From Sandaracinaceae bacterium (lineage in GTDB: Bacteria; Myxococcota_A; Polyangia; Polyangiales; JADJQN01), in assembly GCA_016712745.1 (NCBI GenBank), contig JADJQN010000015.1, forward strand, positions 878,805 to 942,804: a DNA stretch of 64,000 nucleotides, in the 5' to 3' direction. Shown here in pieces: positions 9,196 through 16,229 of the stretch. The notes under the pieces were generated by a model. That model had not been told where the DNA came from and searched no databases. It saw only the letters and a program-made list of their open reading frames with translations. The translations under genes and the position numbers were made by a program. Numbering within the stretch: the first letter of the stretch is position 1; the number at the start of each line of letters is the position of its first letter.

Positions 9196-10308
9196 GTGGC
9201 TGCAAGTTCTAACCTCTCGCTCCCTGTGACTTCGAACGCATCTTCGCGCCCCGCAGGCTCCGCGTCATCGGCCACGAGCCTCGCGCAGGGAGCTAGTAGC
9301 CGTCCGTCAAAGCGTCCGCGCCCGCGCCGCATCGTTGCCGTGACGGGAGCAGCGTCCTACCTCGGTCGCAATCTCGTGGGCCTCCTCGAAGAAGACCCAT
9401 CAGTTTCGAAGATCATCGTTCTCGATATCCAGAACCCGACTACCGCCGGCAAGAAGACTCGTTTCTACAAGATTGACCTCACGCAACCCGCGGTCGACTC
9501 GCGCCTTTCGGAGATTTTCGGCGCCGAAGAGGTAGATGTAGTTGTGCACCTCGCGTTCCTGTCGAGTCCGTCCACCGCCACTGCATGGGCACACGAGCTC
9601 GAGAGCGTTGGCACGATGCACGTACTGAACGCGTGCCGAGAGAAGCGCATCTCGAAGTTCATCATGCGCTCGGAAACGTTCCTCTACGGACCGCACAGCG
9701 CTAATCCCAACTTCCTCACCGAGAAGCATCCGACGCTTGGGATTCGCAACACGTCCTTCCTCAAAGACAAGATCGACGCGGAGAAAGAGGCGCGCAAATT
9801 CGCAGCCTCCAATCCCCATTGCTGCGTTTCGATCCTTCGCTTCGCACCCATCGTCGGCCCGACGGTGCACAACTACATCACCAAGTGGTTGTCGCGTCCG
9901 CTCGTGCCGACCGTGATGGGCTTCGATCCGCTCGTGCAGTTCGTGCACGAGATGGATGCCGTGGCGGCGTTACTCCTGGCGATCGCGCGTGACGTTCCTG
10001 GCACCTTCAACATCGCAGGCGAGGGTGTGTTGCCTTTGTCGACGGCGGTGAAACTCACGGGACGTTCGACGTTGCCGATGCCGGAGTTCGTGCTGCGCGG
10101 GGCGGTGGCTATGCTTTGGGCTGCGGGACTTGTCGAAGCGCCATCCGCATTTATTAGCTATTTGCGCCATCTCTGCGTCGCTGACGGCGAGCTTGCGGCG
10201 GTTGAGCTCGGGTTTCGCCCGGCCTATACAACGCGTGAAGCGGTGTTGGACTTTGGTGGCGCGATGCGTCTTCGCGATGCTCGTCTCTTGCAAGAGGGTC
10301 AGCGATGA
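9196..10308 (+). CDS. NAD-dependent epimerase/dehydratase (extended SDR)
   Basis: The protein has 370 residues. After a low-complexity N-terminus of about 45 residues (Ser, Ala, Arg), the Rossmann motif VTGAASYLG begins near residue 49, followed by the acidic strand end VLDIQNP and the DVVVHLAF strand typical of extended SDRs. Instead of the usual YxxxK there is SETFLYGPHS, so classical epimerase chemistry is uncertain. The stop overlaps the start of the acyltransferase gene by 4 bases (ATGA). The pairing with an acyltransferase suggests work on a lipid or glycolipid precursor. The true start could lie downstream of 9196. Confidence 0.75.
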   Translation: MAASSNLSLPVTSNASSRPAGSASSATSLAQGASSRPSKRPRPRRIVAVTGAASYLGRNLVGLLEEDPSVSKIIVLDIQNPTTAGKKTRFYKIDLTQPAVDSRLSEIFGAEEVDVVVHLAFLSSPSTATAWAHELESVGTMHVLNACREKRISKFIMRSETFLYGPHSANPNFLTEKHPTLGIRNTSFLKDKIDAEKEARKFAASNPHCCVSILRFAPIVGPTVHNYITKWLSRPLVPTVMGFDPLVQFVHEMDAVAALLLAIARDVPGTFNIAGEGVLPLSTAVKLTGRSTLPMPEFVLRGAVAMLWAAGLVEAPSAFISYLRHLCVADGELAAVELGFRPAYTTREAVLDFGGAMRLRDARLLQEGQR

Positions 10309-11459
10309 AGAAGAAGAAGAAGAAGCCAAAGAAGATCGGCGCCAAGCCTGCAGCAAAAGCTGCGCCGGTCGTCGTGCAGAAGTCGAAGACCGCCGCGAAG
10401 AATCCGAAGCGAGCGGGGCGCAAAGCGAAAGCCAAAGTTCGCAAGCCCGCGCGCATCCTGACGCCCGGTGTGCACATGGGTGCGCACGATATGGAGACTT
10501 TCGCGGAAGCCGACATGCCCCGCTTCGAGGATCTCGCGCCGCCGCGAGTTCCCTCCTCGCCGTCGAGCGACCACGCAGTGCTCGAGCGCGAAGAAGACGA
10601 CTTCGAGGACATTACCGATCTTCGTACGACGAACTACTACGACCGCCAGTGGGGACGCGCGGCCTTACGCAGTCGTGCGGAGTCCGTGGACGATTTCGGA
10701 CTCGATCCAATAGTCGTCGCGCGCATGCGCCCCTTGTTTGAGCTCGTCTACCGTAACTACTTTCGCGTCGAAACCGTCGGCGTTGAAAACATTCCTGCGG
10801 AAGGGCGCACACTGATTGTCGCTAACCACAGCGGCAGCACCTTCCCGTGGGATGGCGTGATGTTGAAGACGGCATTGCGTGCCGAGCATTCGAACAAGCG
10901 AGAGCTACGTTGGCTCGCCGAAGATTTCATCTTCCACATGCCCTTCCTAGGTTCGCTGATGAACCGCATTGGAGCTGTTCGTGCCTGCCAAGAGAACGCC
11001 GAACGTCTGCTAACGCAGGACAAGCTCGTCGCTGTATTTCCCGAGGGCATTCAAGGCATCGGAAAGCACTACAAACAGCGCTATCAGCTTCAGCGCTTCG
11101 GTCGCGGCGGCTACATCAAGCTTGCGCTGCGTTCTGGCGCTCCGCTCATCCCGACCGCCGTCGTCGGGGCCGAAGAAACAAATCCACTTCTCTTCAAAGA
11201 GAGCTACTTCGCGAAAGCACTCGGCGTTCCGTACATTCCGGTTACGCCGACTTTCCCCTTGCTCGGCCCCCTCGGCCTGCTTCCACTCCCGACAAAGTGG
11301 CGCATCGTTTTCGGTGCGCCGATATCGCTCGAGGAGTACGGCCCCGAAGCGGCGAACGACGCAATCGTGGTCAACCGCCTCAACGAAAAAGTCCGGGCCA
11401 CCCTGCAGACCATGATCGACGACTCCCTCGCCGCCCGCGGCTCCGTCCTCTTCGGCTAA
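10305..11459 (+). CDS. PlsC-like lysophospholipid acyltransferase with Lys-rich N-terminus
   Basis: The protein has 384 residues. The acyltransferase core starts near residue 140. The catalytic His lies in NHSGSTFPWD (His175), and the FPEGIQG motif is at 245-251. The spacing between His and Asp is longer than the HX4D of classical PlsC but matches the NHSG..P.D subfamily. This family transfers an acyl chain to lysophosphatidic acid or a related lipid at the inner membrane. The first 55 residues start with M followed by six Lys and continue as a Lys/Ala/Pro tail like that of histone H1; its role is unknown. The gene is translationally coupled to the upstream epimerase. Confidence 0.82.
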   Translation: MKKKKKKPKKIGAKPAAKAAPVVVQKSKTAAKNPKRAGRKAKAKVRKPARILTPGVHMGAHDMETFAEADMPRFEDLAPPRVPSSPSSDHAVLEREEDDFEDITDLRTTNYYDRQWGRAALRSRAESVDDFGLDPIVVARMRPLFELVYRNYFRVETVGVENIPAEGRTLIVANHSGSTFPWDGVMLKTALRAEHSNKRELRWLAEDFIFHMPFLGSLMNRIGAVRACQENAERLLTQDKLVAVFPEGIQGIGKHYKQRYQLQRFGRGGYIKLALRSGAPLIPTAVVGAEETNPLLFKESYFAKALGVPYIPVTPTFPLLGPLGLLPLPTKWRIVFGAPISLEEYGPEAANDAIVVNRLNEKVRATLQTMIDDSLAARGSVLFG

Positions 11460-11472
11460 AGCGAGCGTTGTG

Positions 11473-11596
11473 TAAGTCATTGGAGATTGAGTTGAGCTGC
11501 GAGCGCGCCCGCAGACGACCGAGGGAGTGGGCTCTCGCCCATGACCGAGGGAGGCGAGGACGTAAGCCGCAGATCAGCTCAAGATCCGATGACTTA
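11473..11596. repeat. Imperfect inverted repeat between convergent genes
   Basis: TAAGTCATTGGA at the left end and TCCGATGACTTA at the right end belong to 29-base arms that match at 23 or 24 positions as reverse complements. Between them lies a smaller hairpin, GTGGGC-TCTC-GCCCAT, flanked by two direct copies of GACCGAGGGA. The right arm contains the stop codon of the diguanylate cyclase gene. It may act as a transcription end for both converging genes. Confidence 0.65.
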
Positions 11597-12493
11597 GAAG
11601 CAGACTTTGTTGCGGCCGGTTTTTTTGGCGTCGTAGAGTTTTTCGTCGGCGATTTTTACGAGCTCTTCGCCGTCTTTCATCTTCGGATCCCATTGGGCGA
11701 CGCCGAGGCTGATTGTGACGGGGATGCGTGAGCCTTCGAAACGGAAGTGCGTTTGCTCCACGAGCTCTCGCAACTTGCCGGCGAGCACAACGCCGCCTTC
11801 GAGCTCAATCTCTGGCAAAATAACGCCGAACTCTTCGCCGCCTGTGCGCGCGAGGGTATCGTCGCGACGGACCTTGTTGCGCATGATCGAGCCGAGCTGA
11901 CGCAAGACCGCGTCGCCCGCGAGATGGCCGAGTGAATCGTTTACCGACTTGAACTTGTCGATATCAAACATGATGAGCGAAAAAGTTCGATCGTAGCGGC
12001 GGCAGCGCGAAGTTTCCTTCTCGAGCGCCTCCGTGAAGTAGCGGCGGTTGTGTACCTCGGTGAGACCGTCGACAGTCATCAACCGATAAATTTCTTCGTG
12101 GTACTGCACCTCGATGTTGCCACCGGAAATGAACTTGAAAATCGTGCGGCCAATCTTCACTTGATCGCCGTCGCGCAAATGGACTTCGCCCTCGGTCAGC
12201 TCGTCGTTGACGTAGGTGCCGTTGGTCGAACCCATATCTGAAACCGCGTGACGCTTGCGGTCGAAGACAATCTTCGCGTGATTGCGCGAGACGCTTTCCT
12301 GATCCACTTGCACATCGCACTTGGACGAACGCCCGATGATGGTGGTGGCGCCAGTGAGCGGCACGCGTCGTCCCATATCGTCGCCGTAGATCACGATGAG
12401 ACACGCATCGGTCCCCGCCTGCTTCTTGGGGGTCGCGGTGATCGTCGTTACGACGGTCTTATTCGGATTCGCCGAGAAATCGTCGTCGTCCAT
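11594..12493 (-). CDS. FHA-GGDEF diguanylate cyclase
   Basis: The protein has 299 residues and no membrane segment. An FHA domain (about 30-122) shows GRSS (54-57), SRNH (69-72) and GSTNG (88-92), the residues that bind phospho-Thr peptides. A GGDEF domain follows, with GGEEF at 218-222, DxD metal residues in MFDIDKFK and an RRDD inhibitory site (209-212) exactly five residues before GGEEF. It should therefore make cyclic di-GMP, be inhibited by its product, and respond to Ser/Thr kinase signalling through FHA. It is divergent from the transpeptidase gene. Confidence 0.93.
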   Translation of the reverse strand: MDDDDFSANPNKTVVTTITATPKKQAGTDACLIVIYGDDMGRRVPLTGATTIIGRSSKCDVQVDQESVSRNHAKIVFDRKRHAVSDMGSTNGTYVNDELTEGEVHLRDGDQVKIGRTIFKFISGGNIEVQYHEEIYRLMTVDGLTEVHNRRYFTEALEKETSRCRRYDRTFSLIMFDIDKFKSVNDSLGHLAGDAVLRQLGSIMRNKVRRDDTLARTGGEEFGVILPEIELEGGVVLAGKLRELVEQTHFRFEGSRIPVTISLGVAQWDPKMKDGEELVKIADEKLYDAKKTGRNKVCF

Positions 12494-12622
12494 GTCCGAG
12501 CCAACTCTAACCTAAGCGCAGTGTTTCCCGCAAAGCGTGCGGATAGGTCCTAAATTCAGGACAGCGAGGCCGGTTTTTTGACGCGTTTTTCGAGCAGCCT
12601 TACGTTTCCACACATCTTGCGT

Positions 12623-13948
12623 ATGCGTTCGCGTTCCATCTGGATGTTGGGTCTAGCCTCGGGGCTTGTAGGCGTCGTCGTCGCACTCGCGTCGGCCGAT
12701 GGATTGCGCAGTGCGCCGGCCCGAAGGCCCCCGCAAGCTCATGCGCGTCGCACGGGTCCGGCCGTTGTGTCGCGTGAGCTGCTCCGTGGTTTCAACCCAC
12801 TTCAACATCATGTCGATGGCGAGCGGCTCGTTTCCGATTTGCCGAATGGCAATCACGTCGAGCTCACGCTGGATCCAGGGCTGCAAGCATTTACGGAAGA
12901 CGTTCTCGAAGAGTACCGCGTTCCGTTTGGGGCGCTTGTTGCGATGGACCCGCACACGGGACGCGTGCTTGCGTATGTGAGTCACTCGAGCGCCAATCCC
13001 AACGCCGGCGATTTGGTTCTTGATCCTACGCCCCCGACCGCGTCGGTCTTCAAGGTGATTACCGGTTCGGCGTTGATCGATTCGGGCCAGACGCCGTCAA
13101 CGCGCGTTTGCTATGGAGGCGGGGAACATCGCCTATCGCTCAACGACATCACGGACAATCCGGCGCATCGCAACTGCGCCACGCTCGCTCAAGCGATGGG
13201 CGGCAGCATCAACGCCATTTTCGCGAAGTTGTCCGACCAGCACCTGAACCCGGCAACACTTGAACGCTACGCCTCGGCCTTCGGCTTCGGTCAAACGCTT
13301 CCCTTCGATTTCCCGACACGTCCGAGCCCGGCGGAAGTTCCTACCGAACGCCTCGAGTTTGCGCGCACGTCCGCTGGTTTCTGGCACATGCACATGTCGC
13401 CTCTTCACGCCGCACTGATTGGCGCGACGATCGCGAACGACGGCGTGATGCCGCGCGCGTTCATGGTCGAGCGCGTGATTGACAATGATCGCGGCATCCT
13501 TGGCGTAGCCGCAGCGCCTTCGGCTTTTCGCTCGGTGATTCCGGCCGCAACCGCACGCACCGTGAATCAGATGATGCGCATGACCGTCACCGAAGGCACT
13601 TCGCGCCGCACATTCCACGACCCCGCAGGTCATCCCTTTCTGCCGGGCATCGAAATCGCGGGCAAGACGGGAACGCTCTCGGCCGAGAACCCCTATCGCG
13701 GTTACACGTGGTGGGTCGGCTTTGCTCCGGCGGATCACCCGACCATCGCAGTCGCGGCGCTTATCGTGAACACGCCCAACTGGCGCATCAAGGCGAACTT
13801 CCTCGCGCGTGAGGCTCTTCGTTACTATTTGGTCGAAGCGCCAGCCACGCGTGCGCGTGCAGCCGCGCGTGCAGCGGCAGCAGCGCCCGCGACGCCTGCA
13901 ACGCCCGCTGCGCCTACCGTGCCCGCCACGCCTTCGCGCACAAACTAA
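12623..13948 (+). CDS. Penicillin-binding transpeptidase domain protein
   Basis: The ATG at 12623 starts a signal-anchor helix directly; an upstream TTG at 12578 would add 15 residues. The protein has 441 residues. The active-site triad of D,D-transpeptidases is complete: SVFK (Ser141), a GSIN motif and AGKTGT. A TLDPGLQAF stretch before the catalytic domain is typical of class A and PbpA-type proteins, but no glycosyltransferase domain is present. The C-terminus is an Ala/Pro/Thr-rich tail of about 45 residues. It should cross-link peptidoglycan in the periplasm. Confidence 0.85.
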   Translation: MRSRSIWMLGLASGLVGVVVALASADGLRSAPARRPPQAHARRTGPAVVSRELLRGFNPLQHHVDGERLVSDLPNGNHVELTLDPGLQAFTEDVLEEYRVPFGALVAMDPHTGRVLAYVSHSSANPNAGDLVLDPTPPTASVFKVITGSALIDSGQTPSTRVCYGGGEHRLSLNDITDNPAHRNCATLAQAMGGSINAIFAKLSDQHLNPATLERYASAFGFGQTLPFDFPTRPSPAEVPTERLEFARTSAGFWHMHMSPLHAALIGATIANDGVMPRAFMVERVIDNDRGILGVAAAPSAFRSVIPAATARTVNQMMRMTVTEGTSRRTFHDPAGHPFLPGIEIAGKTGTLSAENPYRGYTWWVGFAPADHPTIAVAALIVNTPNWRIKANFLAREALRYYLVEAPATRARAAARAAAAAPATPATPAAPTVPATPSRTN

Positions 13949-13979
13949 TCGCGCGAGCTCGTTGTCGAGGGCGCGAGTT

Positions 13980-14762
13980 CTAGTGCGCCGTCAACCGGCG
14001 CGCGCCTGTCCATCGGAGCAGCGCGCGAATTAGTCCCGGCATGATCGCGTAGAGCCAAACGAACGAGCTCAGCATAAACGGGTAGGCAATCTGACGCCGC
14101 GGCCTCTTCGCGACCTTCACCAGTACGCTCGCGCATTCCTCGGGTGTGAGAGTACGAATCAGATTCGCGATGCCAGGAATCTTTTCCTCAGCGCCAGGAT
14201 TGTTTGCGAAGTATGCGCTCGACACGCGCGCAAAGACCACGTGGCAACTGCGTACGCCTGTGCCCGCCAGATCCTGGTTGAGTGCTTCGTTCAGTCCGCG
14301 CAATGCCCATCGGCTCGCTGCATAGCCCGTGCACCCTGGCCACGCGAACAACGACACCGGTGAGCCGACGTGAATGACCACGCCGCTCTTCTTAGCGAGC
14401 ATGGCATTCATGAAGGCGTGCGTTGCGTTGAAAGCTGCCAGGTACGGCGCTTGCGCCATCACGAGCGCCTCCGCCGGAGACGTATCCTCGACAAACTTCC
14501 ACTCACCGGCGCCCGCAGCGTTGATAAGCACATCGGGCGTTCCGTGCTCTCGCAACACGCGCTCTGCCATCGCGACGACGGCGCGCCCATCACTTGCGTC
14601 GCAGGCTTCGACGATGGCGTTCGCGCCGAGCGACGCGGCAAGTTCTTCAAGTTTCGTGCGTCCGCGTGCGACCAAAACGACCTTGTAACCGCTTGCAGCA
14701 AAGGTCCGCGCAGATGCGGCGCCGATCCCGCTCGATGCACCGGTGATGACAGCCAATCTCAT
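13980..14762 (-). CDS. Short-chain dehydrogenase/reductase
   Basis: The ATG at 14762 gives 260 residues beginning MRLAVITGASSGIG, the classical SDR nucleotide motif (TGASSGIG at 7-14). An open frame upstream would add 75 residues of Asn-Pro and Ser-Pro repeats, but these come from a hexanucleotide DNA repeat and are unlikely to be translated. The NAG motif is NAAGAG, and the catalytic Ser is in HVGSPVS. The Tyr motif reads YAASR, so the usual Lys of YxxxK is replaced by Arg, which may lower or change activity. The C-terminus has a hydrophobic segment. The substrate is unknown. Confidence 0.82.
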   Translation of the reverse strand: MRLAVITGASSGIGAASARTFAASGYKVVLVARGRTKLEELAASLGANAIVEACDASDGRAVVAMAERVLREHGTPDVLINAAGAGEWKFVEDTSPAEALVMAQAPYLAAFNATHAFMNAMLAKKSGVVIHVGSPVSLFAWPGCTGYAASRWALRGLNEALNQDLAGTGVRSCHVVFARVSSAYFANNPGAEEKIPGIANLIRTLTPEECASVLVKVAKRPRRQIAYPFMLSSFVWLYAIMPGLIRALLRWTGARRLTAH

Positions 14763-14780
14763 GGGGAAACGGTAACACGG

Positions 14781-14917
14781 AGTCGGGTTCGGGTTCGGGT
14801 TCGGACTCGGACACGGACTCGGACACCGACTCGGCCACGGACTCGGACTCGGATTCGGATTCGGATTCGGACTCGGATTCGGATTCGGATTCGGACACGG
14901 ACACGGACACGGATTTC
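14781..14917. repeat. Hexanucleotide repeat tract (GGAYWC-type)
   Basis: About 22 hexamers in register alternate among GGACTC, GGACAC and GGATTC, with a few variants. Read on the plus strand they would encode alternating Asp-Ser and Asp-Thr; on the minus strand, Asn-Pro and Ser-Pro. No good start site precedes them. The tract lies just upstream of the SDR gene and beside hairpin 1. The same motif recurs at 15399-15488 and 16184-16212. Confidence 0.95.
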
Positions 14918-14946
14918 GGGCGCTGGATCTTCTCGGCTTCGCCATC

Positions 14947-15069
14947 GTGTTTTGCGTGGTGTCAGGCCCCTGGGGTGAAAGAGTCATGCCAGCATTCGCT
15001 CTGCGCGCGATGGGTGCTGAGCTGGCATGCCTCTTTCACTTGAGGGGGGCATGACACCACGCAAAACAC
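14947..15069 (+). repeat. Long hairpin 1 containing the start of a four-helix-bundle gene
   Basis: An outer stem pairs 14947-14970 with 15046-15069 (23 of 24 positions) and an inner stem pairs 14975-14993 with 15021-15039 (18 of 19). A 27-base apical loop and a small asymmetric bulge complete it. The 3' arm contains the G-rich ribosome-binding site and the ATG at 15051, so in mRNA the start region would be base-paired. A related hairpin with different bases but the same layout is at 15816-15945. Confidence 0.92.
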
Positions 15070-15398
15070 TCAGGTCTCTTAGGGTTCTCGATCTAACCAT
15101 CGACGTCATTCGGTGCCTGGCACCTTTGATACGCGAGATTCGCAAATGCGACTCCGATCTCGCGGATCAAATACGTCGCGCGGCATCGAGCATCGCGCTC
15201 AATCTTGGCGAGGGAAATGCAAGCCTCGGGGGCAACCGCCGCAAGCACTTTCACTTCGCGCTCGGGTCCACGCGCGAAGTGCGCGGCGCGTTGCGAGTTG
15301 CCGAAGCGTGGGGCTACATCGCGAAGGCGAATGCGCTCGATGAGCAGCTCGACATCATCGGTGCGACGACATGGCGATTGATGCAATGTGGACCGTGA
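15051..15398 (+). CDS. Four-helix-bundle protein (S23/IVS-protein-like)
   Basis: The protein has 115 residues from the ATG at 15051, preceded by GAGGGGGG; the in-frame ATG at 15027 is unlikely because it lacks such a site. The pattern DLADQIRRAASSIALNLGEG followed by HFHFALGSTREVRGAL and a final RLMQ helix is that of the four-helix-bundle family first found in intervening sequences of 23S rRNA and related to the Avd protein of diversity-generating retroelements. The family probably binds nucleic acid. Its paralogue at 15493-15837 faces it across a hexamer tract. No reverse transcriptase is present. Confidence 0.88.
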   Translation: MTPRKTLRSLRVLDLTIDVIRCLAPLIREIRKCDSDLADQIRRAASSIALNLGEGNASLGGNRRKHFHFALGSTREVRGALRVAEAWGYIAKANALDEQLDIIGATTWRLMQCGP

Positions 15399-15488
15399 CG
15401 GACACGGATTCGGACACGGACACGGACACGGATTCGGGCACCGACACGAACTCGGACACGGACTCGGGATCGGATTCGGATTCGGAGC
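15399..15488. repeat. Hexanucleotide repeat tract between convergent paralogues
   Basis: GGACAC, GGATTC and GGACTC hexamers fill the space between the stop codons of the two four-helix-bundle genes, starting one base after the first stop. The units are of the same family as at 14781-14917 but more degenerate (GAACTC, GGGATC). Confidence 0.93.
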
Positions 15489-15492
15489 CCGC

Positions 15493-15837
15493 CTATTTCG
15501 GATGAAGCAGGCGATAGGTCATCGCCGCAACGCGGTCGAGCTCGGCTTCGACGCGCGTTGCGCAGCGTGTGTAGTTCCAGATGCGCGCCATGCGAAGCGC
15601 AGCGCGGACTTCGTGCAGTGAGCCCATCGCGATGCGGAAGTGACGGGAGCGATTCCCATCGCGCACTCCGCTGCCCTCGGCAAGATTGAGCGCGATGCTC
15701 GTTGCAGCGCGCTGAAGTTGGTCTGCAAGATTTCGATCGAAGCGCTTGATGTCGCGAACAACCGGTACAAGTTGCTCAGCGACGAGGTACATGACTTCGA
15801 GAGTATAAAATGGAGCTGCCGTTTCGCGTGTGGTCAT
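15493..15837 (-). CDS. Four-helix-bundle protein (S23/IVS-protein-like), second copy
   Basis: The protein has 114 residues. It shares with the copy at 15051 the N-terminal MTxR motif, NLADQLQRAATSIALNLAEG, the RHFRIAMGSLHEVRAALR helix and the C-terminal YRLL helix, but overall similarity is only moderate, so the two are not a recent duplication. The start ATG at 15837 follows a run of nine G bases and lies in the 3' arm (relative to the gene) of hairpin 2, exactly as in the first copy. The two genes converge. Nucleic-acid binding is inferred from the family. Confidence 0.88.
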   Translation of the reverse strand: MTTRETAAPFYTLEVMYLVAEQLVPVVRDIKRFDRNLADQLQRAATSIALNLAEGSGVRDGNRSRHFRIAMGSLHEVRAALRMARIWNYTRCATRVEAELDRVAAMTYRLLHPK

Positions 15838-15945
15838 GCCCCCCCCCACGTGAAAGGGTCATGCCAGCTCAGCACTCAATGAGCGCATCGCGAAAGCTGG
15901 CAGGAGCCTTTCACCTCCCGGGCCTGACCACACGCGAAACGGCAG
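15816..15945 (-). repeat. Long hairpin 2 containing the start of the second four-helix-bundle gene
   Basis: The outer stem pairs 15816-15841 with 15920-15945 (25 of 26 positions) and the inner stem pairs 15850-15869 with 15895-15914 (about 17 of 20). The layout matches hairpin 1: outer stem, small bulge, inner stem starting GTGAAAG and ending GCCAGC, and an apical loop. The stems of the two hairpins differ by paired changes, for example TTTTGCG in one against TTTCGCG in the other, with both arms changed. Confidence 0.92.
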
Positions 15946-15969
15946 AACCGCGCACCGAAACGGACTCGG

Positions 15970-16183
15970 AAAAAGGGGACGTTCCCCTTTTTAGAATCTC
16001 GAATCGGGAAAAAGGGGAACGTCCCCTTTTCCCTCACTTCGCGCTACGGTCGTGATTCACGATGCCCGAAATCACCGCAGGGAAAAAGGGGACGTTCCCC
16101 TTTTTAGAATCTCGAATCGGGAAAAAGGGGAACGTCCCCTTTTCCCGGTCGAATCGGGAAAAAGGGGAACGTCCCCTTTTCCC
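15970..16183. repeat. Cluster of five REP palindromes (REPIN-like pairs)
   Basis: Copies lie at 15970-15992, 16006-16033, 16083-16105, 16119-16146 and 16156-16183. The first and third read GGGGACGTTCCCC; the second, fourth and fifth are the reverse complement GGGGAACGTCCCC. Copies 1+2 and 3+4 are therefore inverted REP pairs with an identical spacer (AGAATCTCGAATC), the structure called a REPIN. The pair unit of about 64 bp is repeated exactly. A short hexamer tract (16184-16212) follows. Confidence 0.93.
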
Positions 16184-16229
16184 GGACTCGGACTCGGACA
16201 CCGACGCCGAATCGTCCATCGCCATCATG

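Noticed and set aside
13949..13979. Possible hairpin terminator between the transpeptidase and SDR genes
   Set aside because: Only a short GC palindrome without a stable long stem or T-run.
14763..14987. 75-residue N-terminal extension of the SDR made of Asn-Pro and Ser-Pro repeats
   Set aside because: It is translation of a hexanucleotide DNA repeat; the SDR motif starts seven residues after the ATG at 14762 as in its family.
15399..15492. CRISPR-like array in the hexamer tract
   Set aside because: Units are 6 bp without spacers, and no cas gene is present.
15051..15837. Diversity-generating retroelement based on Avd-like proteins
   Set aside because: No reverse transcriptase and no template/variable repeat pair were found in or near the island.
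15051..15837. Four-helix-bundle genes as part of a 23S rRNA intervening sequence
   Set aside because: No rRNA sequence flanks either hairpin.
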